Assembly: GCA_903893935.1 (NCBI GenBank)
Contig: CAITOD010000284.1
Coordinates: 1-5,011, forward strand
From: an uncultured Sphingomonadales bacterium
GTDB lineage: Bacteria; Pseudomonadota; Alphaproteobacteria; Sphingomonadales; Sphingomonadaceae
Length of the DNA: 5,011 nt
Direction: 5' to 3'
Under the pieces are notes generated by a model. It made no database searches. It saw nothing but the letters and a program-made list of their open reading frames with translations, and was not told the origin of the DNA. Below are positions 1-5,011 of the stretch, piece after piece; positions within the stretch are counted from its first letter, which is position 1, and every line of letters begins with the position of its first letter. The position numbers and the translations under genes are program-made.

Positions 1-224
1 ACGATGCCACCGCGCGCGAAGTCACGCTGCATTTCGATTTCCTCGATGCGGGCAAGACTTACAAGGCGACCATCTATCAGGACGCGCCGGGAATTTCCTA
101 TGCCGACGACAGCCGCCATCGCATTGCCTATGCGACGCGCGACGTAAAAAAGGGCGATGTCATGACGTTGTGGCTGGCACCCGGCGGCGGTGCGGCGATG
201 CGGCTGGCCGCACCCAAACGATAA
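1..224 (+). CDS. Glycoside hydrolase family 97 protein, C-terminal end (partial)
   Basis: Only the last 73 codons are present; the reading frame begins at base 3, continues from the left edge and stops with TAA at 222-224. The fragment reads as a small beta-sandwich tail: HFDFLDAGKTYKATIYQDAP near residues 10-29, then a RHRIAYATRDVKKGD stretch, then TLWLAPGGGAAMRL close to the end. This spacing (FLxxGKxYxAxIYxD, then a V..GD.. segment, then LAPGGGxAxRL) is what I know from the C-terminal non-catalytic domain of GH97 enzymes, the family of Bacteroides SusB alpha-glucosidase and related alpha-galactosidases. Those enzymes are usually periplasmic and release terminal sugars from oligosaccharides. 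The catalytic barrel lies outside the window, so substrate and mechanism (inverting or retaining) cannot be judged. The family call is fairly firm; the role is not. Confidence 0.8.
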   Translation, partial: DATAREVTLHFDFLDAGKTYKATIYQDAPGISYADDSRHRIAYATRDVKKGDVMTLWLAPGGGAAMRLAAPKR

Positions 225-288
225 AAAATGCTGCGCGGGCGATTGCCGCCGATATAGTCGCCCTGGCAGCGGTCAGGGGGAGCAGGCA
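225..288 (+). other. Short intergenic gap between the GH97 gene and the deiminase-like gene
   Basis: These 64 bases carry the ribosome binding site of the next gene and no terminator hairpin followed by a T-run. A TATAGT at 253-258 resembles a -10 box, but no acceptable -35 sits 16-18 bases upstream of it. The following genes could be read through from the GH97 gene or have their own weak promoter; the sequence does not decide. Confidence 0.4.
275..282 (+). promoter_or_regulatory. Ribosome binding site for the deiminase-like gene
   Basis: AGGGGGAG ends six bases before the ATG at 289. It decides the start: the same frame is open further upstream to a GTG at 190, but that GTG lies inside the GH97 coding end and would add 33 residues of non-family sequence. 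Protein similarity to the superfamily begins at the ATG at 289. Confidence 0.7.
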
Positions 289-1146
289 ATGCGTTGGACG
301 GTGGATTCGGAAACGGGCGTTTTGACCGATGTGCTGTTGTGCCCGCCCGACAACTACCGCTGGCTGGAAACCAATGCGGTTGCGGTTTCGACTTTGGCCT
401 CGTCGGCGCAATTCGATCGCGCGACAATGCTGCGCCAGTGGGACGGGCTGATCGCGGCGCTGACTGCGGCCGAAGTGCGGCTGCATTTCCTCACACCAAG
501 CCCGGCGCATCCCTACCAGGTCTATACTCGCGATTCGAGCCAGACCACGCCGTGGGGTCCGATCCTGACGCAACTGGCGCTGCCGAAGCGGCGCGGCGAA
601 TATGCGCGCGTGCTCGATTTCCATCTGGCCGCCGACGGGTTTTACCGGTTTGCCAGCGAGGGCGTGGTCGAAGGCGGCGATATTCATATCGTGCGCCCCG
701 GCCTGCTGATCATCGGCCATTCGGGCGTGCGCACCGACCGCACCGGCGCCGAACAGTTTGCCGGCTGGTTCAAGCAGCACGGCTGGGAAACCCGGCTGGA
801 AGAATTTCCCGAGCATTTCCTCCATCTCGATGTGCTGTTCTGCATGGCAACCGATACGATTGCGGTCGCGTGCATCGACGTGCTGGGCGAGGATTTCGCC
901 CGCTTCCTGACCGCGCATGGCATCGAAATTGTCGCGGCGAGCTACCCCGAAGTCATGGCGATGAGCTGCAACCTGTTGGCGCTTGGCGACAACCGCGTGG
1001 TCAGCCCGGCGCACAGCACGCGCATCAACGCCGAATTGCGCGCGCGCGGGGTAACCGTGATCGACCCGCCGCTCGATCTGTTTGCGCGCGGCGGCGGCAG
1101 CATCCATTGCATGACGATGCCGCTGCGCCGGGAACCACTCGCATGA
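289..1146 (+). CDS. Guanidine-modifying hydrolase of the DDAH/arginine deiminase superfamily
   Basis: This 285-residue protein belongs to the pentein fold superfamily, which attacks guanidino carbons with a cysteine nucleophile (dimethylarginine dimethylaminohydrolase, arginine deiminase, amidinotransferases). Visible marks in order: YTRDSS at 79-84 (the substrate-binding Asp region), EGGD at 128-131, HLD at 179-181 carrying the likely catalytic His, Asn228 in SCNLLALGDN, and a C-terminal RGGGSIHCMTMPL (267-279) with Cys274 as the likely nucleophile. That last motif closely resembles the arginine deiminase ending. The size is near that of DDAH and well below the roughly 400 residues of true arginine deiminases, so a DDAH-like or uncharacterised guanidino-acid deiminase is more likely. 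No signal peptide is seen, so it should be cytoplasmic. Its stop overlaps the next gene's start (ATGA, 1143-1146). Family confident; substrate unknown, and arginine or methylarginine is not proven. Confidence 0.85.
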   Translation: MRWTVDSETGVLTDVLLCPPDNYRWLETNAVAVSTLASSAQFDRATMLRQWDGLIAALTAAEVRLHFLTPSPAHPYQVYTRDSSQTTPWGPILTQLALPKRRGEYARVLDFHLAADGFYRFASEGVVEGGDIHIVRPGLLIIGHSGVRTDRTGAEQFAGWFKQHGWETRLEEFPEHFLHLDVLFCMATDTIAVACIDVLGEDFARFLTAHGIEIVAASYPEVMAMSCNLLALGDNRVVSPAHSTRINAELRARGVTVIDPPLDLFARGGGSIHCMTMPLRREPLA

Positions 1147-2389
1147 CCGAGGCCTTGCGCATTTCGGGCGAGCGGCTGTGGGCCAGCCTGACCGAAACCG
1201 CCCGCTTCGGCGCAATCCCCGGCACCGCGCGCGGGATGTGCCGGATCACGCTGACCGACGACGACATCGCCATGCGCCGCTGGTTTGTCGCCGCCTGCGA
1301 AGCGCTGGGCATGACCGTCAACGTCGATCGCGTCGGCACGATTTTCGCCCGGCGCGAAGGGTCCGATCCTGCACTGGCGCCGATCGCGATGGGCAGCCAT
1401 CTCGACACGCAGCCGACCGGCGGGCGGTTCGACGGCATTCTGGGCGTGCTCGCGGGCTCGAAGTCGTGCGCACGCTGCACGATGCGGGGATTGTCACGCG
1501 CCACCCGATCGAAGTGATCGACTGGACCAACGAGGAAGGCGCACGCTTTGCCCCGGCGATGGTTGCCTCGGGCGTGTTTGCGGGCGTGTTCAGCCTCGAC
1601 TATGCGCTCGGCCAGAAGGATCGCGACGGGGTGACTCTGGGCGAAGCGCTCGAACGATCGGGCTTTGCCGGCAGCGAAGAACCGGGTGCACACCCGCTCG
1701 CCGCTCATTTCGAACTGCATATCGAACAGGGGCCGGTGCTCGAAAACGAAGGCCTCGAAGTGGGCGTGGTCAGCGGTGTGCAGGGCATTCGCTGGTACGA
1801 TGTCATGGTCAAAGGCCAAACCTGCCACGCCGGCACCACGCCGATGGCACTGCGCCGCGATGCGCTCCATGCCGCAGCACGGCTGGCGATTGCGATCGAT
1901 GATATCGGCTGGTCGGACCCGGGCCGCTCGCTTTCGACGATCGGGCTGTTCCAGGCCTATCCCGGATCGCGCAACACCGCGCCGGGCGAAGTGCGGCTGA
2001 CCGTCGATTTGCGCCATCCCGAAGTCGACGGGCTGAACCGCATGGAAGCCATGCTGCAAAAAGCGCTTGGTGCGGTTGAACTCGATTGCGGCGTCGATAT
2101 CGAAGAAACCAAAGTGTGGTCTTCGCCGCCGGTCGAATTCGATGCAGGCGTGCTCGCCGCGATCAGCGCTGCGACGCAACGGCTGGGCTATTCGCACCGC
2201 ACGATGCTGTCGGGTGCGGGCCACGATTCGGTCTATACCGCGCGCGTCGCGCCGACGGGGATGATTTTCATCCCGTGCGAGGGTGGCCTCAGCCACAATG
2301 TGGCCGAAAACATCACGCCAGCCGAGGCCGAACGCGGCGCCAACGTGCTGCTGCAGGCCGTGCTCGATTACGACCGCAGCGCCGGATAG
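1143..2389 (+). CDS. Zn-dependent N-carbamoyl-amino-acid hydrolase (hydantoinase/carbamoylase amidase), frameshifted
   Basis: After restoring one base near 1457 the product is 415 residues, the usual length for this M20-like family (L-carbamoylases, beta-ureidopropionase, allantoate amidohydrolase). These enzymes cleave N-carbamoyl groups to amine, CO2 and ammonia. In repaired numbering: GSHLDTQPTGGRFDG (84-98) with metal ligands His87 and bridging Asp98; TNEEGARF (129-136) with Glu131/Glu132; ELHIEQGPVLE (191-201) with His193; CHAGTTPM (228-235) in the lid/dimer domain; NTAPGEVRLTVDLRH (278-292) with the substrate-carboxylate Asn278 and Arg291; and GGLSHNVAEN (381-390) with His385. All expected active-site positions are present. 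The start ATG overlaps the upstream stop, with a weak GGGAA at 1130-1134, so translation is probably coupled. As given, the first frame runs on to a TGA at 1515-1517 after 105 correct residues; residues 106-415 lie in another frame. Exact substrate is open; beta-ureido or alpha-carbamoyl acids fit equally. Confidence 0.87.
1455..1459 (+). other. Frameshift point in the carbamoylase gene (one base missing)
   Basis: The first frame reads Val-Leu-Ala-Gly ending in GGC at 1455-1457, then leaves the family sequence. The true continuation, Leu-Glu-Val-Val-Arg, reads as CTC GAA GTC starting at the same C1457. Thus GGGCTCGA stands where GGGCCTCGA is expected, a deletion of one C. The junction is exact: no residue is lost or gained on either side. 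Confidence 0.9.
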
Positions 2390-2413
2390 GATATAATCCC
2401 TGGATTTGACGCT

Positions 2414-2430
2414 CCTCCCCTCAGGGGAGG
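2414..2430. repeat. Short perfect palindrome downstream of the carbamoylase gene
   Basis: CCTCCCC (2414-2420) and GGGGAGG (2424-2430) form a seven-pair hairpin with a TCA loop, 24 bases after the carbamoylase stop. No T-run follows directly, so it is not a classical terminator alone. It may protect 3' ends or be a copy of a dispersed intergenic palindrome; only one copy is in the window. Confidence 0.5.
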
Positions 2431-2437
2431 GCATTGG

Positions 2438-2473
2438 AAAAAGGGGGGAGCCGAAGCTCCCCCCTTTCTTTTT
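2438..2473. terminator. Bidirectional intrinsic terminator between convergent genes
   Basis: A 12-pair perfect stem (2440-2451 with 2456-2467: AAAGGGGGGAGC against GCTCCCCCCTTT) closes a four-base loop, CGAA on the + strand. On the + strand the stem runs into TTTCTTTTT (2465-2473). On the - strand the A-run at 2438-2442 becomes a T-run and the loop becomes C(UUCG)G, an exceptionally stable RNA tetraloop. It therefore fits termination of both the carbamoylase transcript and the receptor transcript, and the receptor stop lies only 23 bases away. Confidence 0.85.
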
Positions 2474-2495
2474 CAATCAGACCTGGTTTCGCGGA

Positions 2496-5011
2496 TCAGA
2501 ACTTGACCGTGCCGCGTACGTACCAGAACCCGCCGTTCATACCGAAAGGTCCGCCGTTGCGCGAATAGACCTGACCATCGGCGCCACCGCCGGTGATCGG
2601 GAAAATCTGCTGCGAGTTCGAATTCAGCTTGTCGGGGAACGTGTTGAACACGTTGTTGGCCCCGACCGACAGCGCGAACTGCGGGGCGAAGTTATAAGTG
2701 ATATCCAGATCGGAGGTTGCCTTGGCACCAAACACCTGGAGCGGCCCGCCATTGGCGCCGGCCGTGCCATCGGACGTACCGTAATCGACCGCATCCGACC
2801 ACGAGCCGTAATAGTTCTCGCGTGCGGTAATCGACCATTTGCCGTTGGTGTAGTTGGCGGTGAAGTGCGCAACATCATGCGGCGCCAGGTGCTCGATGAC
2901 CGAGATCTGCGCACCATCGATGACATTGGCGTTCGCCGAGCTCACCTTGTTCTGGTTGTGGTTGTAGGCCAGCGTCAGGTTGAGCCGTCCACCGCCCAGT
3001 GCCGTGGTATACGTGCCGACAACGTCAACGCCGCGCGTCAACGTGTTGAGACCGTTGGTGAAGTAGCTCACGTTGCCACCGACACCCACGGTTGACAGGA
3101 TCGGGTTCGCGGCAAGGTCTGCTGCGGTGATGCTGTAGGGCTCGGACACGAAAATGCGATTGCGCACTTTGATGTTGTAGTAATCGACCGTGAACGACAG
3201 GTCGCGCACCGGCTTGGCGGTAAAGCCGACGCCGAAGTTGGTCGATTTTTCCGGGGTCAGCGGCTTCGCACCATAGATCTGCGAGATCGCGCTATCGACC
3301 GGGAAAGTACCGGTCTGGATCGAATTGCCGTTGATGAAGTTGGTGGTCAGCGTCGAGTTGTGCTGCTGGCCCGGCGAAGGCGCATGGAACCCGGTGCCCA
3401 CGGTCGCGCGGAACGCATAACCGGGGATGAATTCATAGCGCGTGTTGATCTTGCCGACGGTTGCCGAGCCGAACGTGTTGTAATGCTCGTAACGGCCGGC
3501 GGTGCCGATCGTCCAGTTGTTCGTCACGTCGGTTTCAGCGCCGCCGTAGATGGCGACGTTGCTCTGGCTCCAGCTGCCGGCCTGGCTGGGGCTGACACCG
3601 CCATAACCCGAAGCACCGCCCTGGGCATAAGCCTGGAAGTCTGCGGCGCCGAGCTGATAGGTTTCCTTGCGGTATTCAAAACCGCCCGACAGGGTAATCG
3701 GCTTCGCAAAACCGACTTCGAGCGGGTAGGTCAGGTCAAGGTTGGCGTCGGTTTCTTTCTGGTTCGTCTCACCCATGTTGAAGCTGGTCTGAGTGGCGAC
3801 GTTGTACGGCTGATCAGAGGTGGGATTGTTGGGGCTGAACGCAGTGTTCAGCGAGTTGTACATCGACAGCTTCAAGGTGTTCTTGCTGGCCGAGACCGAC
3901 AAGTCGTACGTCAGCTTGCCCATCTCGCCCTTGATGCCCGTCACGCCGTACAGTTCGTTGACTTCGCCGACGAACACCGGGGTAAAACCGGCCGGATAGA
4001 GATTGTGGAAATAGGGGTCTTGCGTCGTGGCGCACCCGTTCGCATCGTTGCCGGGTGTCGGGCTGTAATTGAGGAAGTTGCGCGCGCAGAGCACGATATC
4101 GCCCGGCGCATAAGTCGCTTGCAGCGTCTTGCCCGTGGGGTCGAGCCCGCATCGGTCGAAGCGCGATAGTTGAAGCTTTCTTCCGCATGGCTGTGCGCGA
4201 TGTTCGCGACAACGTACAACTTTGCGGAGTCCGAAATGTTCATCCCGGAATTCAGCAACACTTTCCAGCCGTGGACGGGCGAATCGCCCCAAACTTGCGC
4301 GGGCAGCGGGTAATAGGGCAGCGCACCGACGTTGCCCGGGTTCGCTGCAGCATAAGCCAGCGCTGTCGGGCGGGTTTCGCCGCGGCTGGTTTCACCATCG
4401 CTGTGGTATTCGGCCGAAATGTTGGCAAAGCCGTTGTCGCCGAGTTTGAAGCCGGCGTTGGTGGCAATCTGATAGCTCTTGCCGTCGCCGTGGCGATCGA
4501 ACTGGCCATAACGACCCTGGACTTCGAACCCGTGGTCGTTGTCGCGCAGGCCATAGTTCATCACGCCGGCAATGGCGTCCGAACCGTACTGCGCGGTTGC
4601 GCCGTCGCGCAGAATTTCAAGGTTCTTGACCGCGATCGTGGGGATCGAGCTGATATCCGACCCTTGCGAGCCATAGCCAAGCCCGGTGTCACCGCCCGAA
4701 TAGACCTGCACCAGCGCCGAACGATTGAAACGCTTGCCATTGAGCATGACCAGCGTTTCGTCGGCCGGCAGGCCGCGCAGCGAAGGCGAATGCACGAACG
4801 TCGAGGCATCCGAAATTGCGTTCTGCGGCACGTACAGCGAAGGAACGATGTTCTTGACGATATCGAGCAGGTTGGACGAGGCTTGCGTGCCCAGTTCCTT
4901 GTTGCTGATGATGTCGATCGGCGAAGCCGAGTTGGTCGAGGTGCGGTCGCTGCGACGCGTACCGATCACGACAATACCTTCGGCTACCGGCGCGGCATCG
5001 GCCTGCGGCGC
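2496..5011 (-). CDS. TonB-dependent outer-membrane receptor, N-terminus cut by window edge, frameshifted
   Basis: This is a 22-strand-barrel receptor that imports a ligand across the outer membrane with energy from TonB/ExbBD. After restoring one base near 4145, 838 residues are visible. Counting from the right edge: an Ala/Pro-rich linker; a TonB box EGIVVIGTRR (11-20); the plug domain from about 25 to 155, including SLRGLPADETLVMLNGKR (77-94) and LEILRDGATAQYGSDAIAGV (132-151), the classic plug signature; then alternating barrel strands with Gly/Asn/Ser/Tyr-rich loops. Typical late strands are VGTGFHAPSPGQQ, KPLTPEKSTNFGVGF and FSLTVDYY-like FTVDYYNIKV, and the chain ends FWYVRGTVKF, with the terminal Phe recognised by BAM. 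A loop holds Cys309 and Cys327, a possible disulfide. The signal peptide and start are outside the window; the GTG at 4967-4969 lies inside the TonB box and is not the start. The ligand cannot be told; nearby genes allow a sugar or a nitrogen compound. Confidence 0.9.
4143..4147 (-). other. Frameshift point in the TonB-dependent receptor gene (one base missing)
   Basis: On the - strand the N-terminal frame reads ...Ser-Thr-Asp-Ala-Gly, ending in GGC (4147-4145), and then leaves barrel-like sequence, stopping at 3941-3943. The C-terminal frame resumes Leu-Asp-Pro-Thr-Gly-Lys with CTC starting at the same base 4145. The gene therefore shows GGGCTCGA where GGGCCTCGA is expected: one C is missing and the join is otherwise seamless. 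Confidence 0.87.

Noticed and set aside
243..258. Possible sigma-70 promoter TTGCCG ... TATAGT
   Set aside because: The two boxes are only four bases apart, and no other -35 lies at proper distance from the TATAGT.
190..288. N-terminal extension of the deiminase-like protein from the GTG at 190
   Set aside because: It would start inside the GH97 coding end, lacks family similarity and has no need given the strong AGGGGGAG before the ATG at 289.
160..1215. A 351-codon open frame on the - strand opposite the deiminase-like gene
   Set aside because: The + strand protein has clear family motifs and a good ribosome binding site. The antisense frame is Arg/Ala-rich without recognisable domains, as expected from the complement of a GC-rich gene.
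1450..1470. Programmed -1 ribosomal frameshifting to make the full carbamoylase
   Set aside because: There is no slippery heptamer or obvious downstream stimulator, and this enzyme family is not known to need recoding. The same context in the receptor fits a shared sequence artefact better, though I cannot exclude recoding.
1025..2476. A 483-codon open frame on the - strand opposite the carbamoylase
   Set aside because: It runs through the terminator hairpin and shows low-complexity Arg/His/Ala-rich sequence with no domain; the + strand carries the conserved zinc-hydrolase motifs throughout.
3360..4169. A 269-codon open frame on the + strand opposite the receptor
   Set aside because: The - strand encodes continuous barrel sequence over this region; the + frame is Arg/Val/Ala-rich with no recognisable fold and no clear ribosome binding site.
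1..5011. CRISPR arrays, tRNA or rRNA genes, insertion sequences
   Set aside because: I saw no regularly spaced repeats, no tRNA-like cloverleaf, no rRNA sequence and no transposase frame or flanking inverted repeats.

Overview
The window is a GC-rich stretch of bacterial DNA with strong G/C preference at third codon positions. A TonB-dependent outer-membrane receptor beside a GH97-type glucosidase end suggests a Gram-negative alphaproteobacterium. A member of the Sphingomonadales (Novosphingobium, Sphingopyxis or Erythrobacter type) is my best guess, from the style of the proteins and not from any marker gene.

Layout. Bases 1-224 (+) are the last 73 codons of a glycoside hydrolase family 97 protein. 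After a 64-base gap comes a two-gene unit on the + strand. The first gene (289-1146) encodes a guanidine-modifying enzyme of the dimethylarginine dimethylaminohydrolase/arginine deiminase superfamily. It overlaps by ATGA the second gene (1143-2389), a zinc-dependent N-carbamoyl-amino-acid hydrolase (hydantoinase/carbamoylase amidase, M20-like). Bases 2390-2495 hold a short palindrome and a strong hairpin terminator with T-runs on both sides. The rest of the window (2496-5011, - strand) is a convergent TonB-dependent receptor, complete at its C-terminus and running off the right edge just upstream of its TonB box.

Two genes are broken by what looks like one missing base each: the carbamoylase near 1457 and the receptor near 4145. 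In both, the missing base is a C expected in GCGGGC(C)TCGA, read in the sense of the gene. Everything before and after each break matches the expected protein, so both genes look freshly or artificially broken. The shared ten-base context points to one common cause, most simply a sequence-dependent read or consensus error.

How the genes may work together (inference): the first enzyme would convert a guanidino group to a ureido (N-carbamoyl) group with release of an amine or ammonia. The second would cut the N-carbamoyl group to give a free amino acid, CO2 and ammonia. That makes a compact nitrogen-scavenging pathway for an N-amidino amino acid. Nothing in the window shows that the GH97 protein or the receptor belongs to that pathway.
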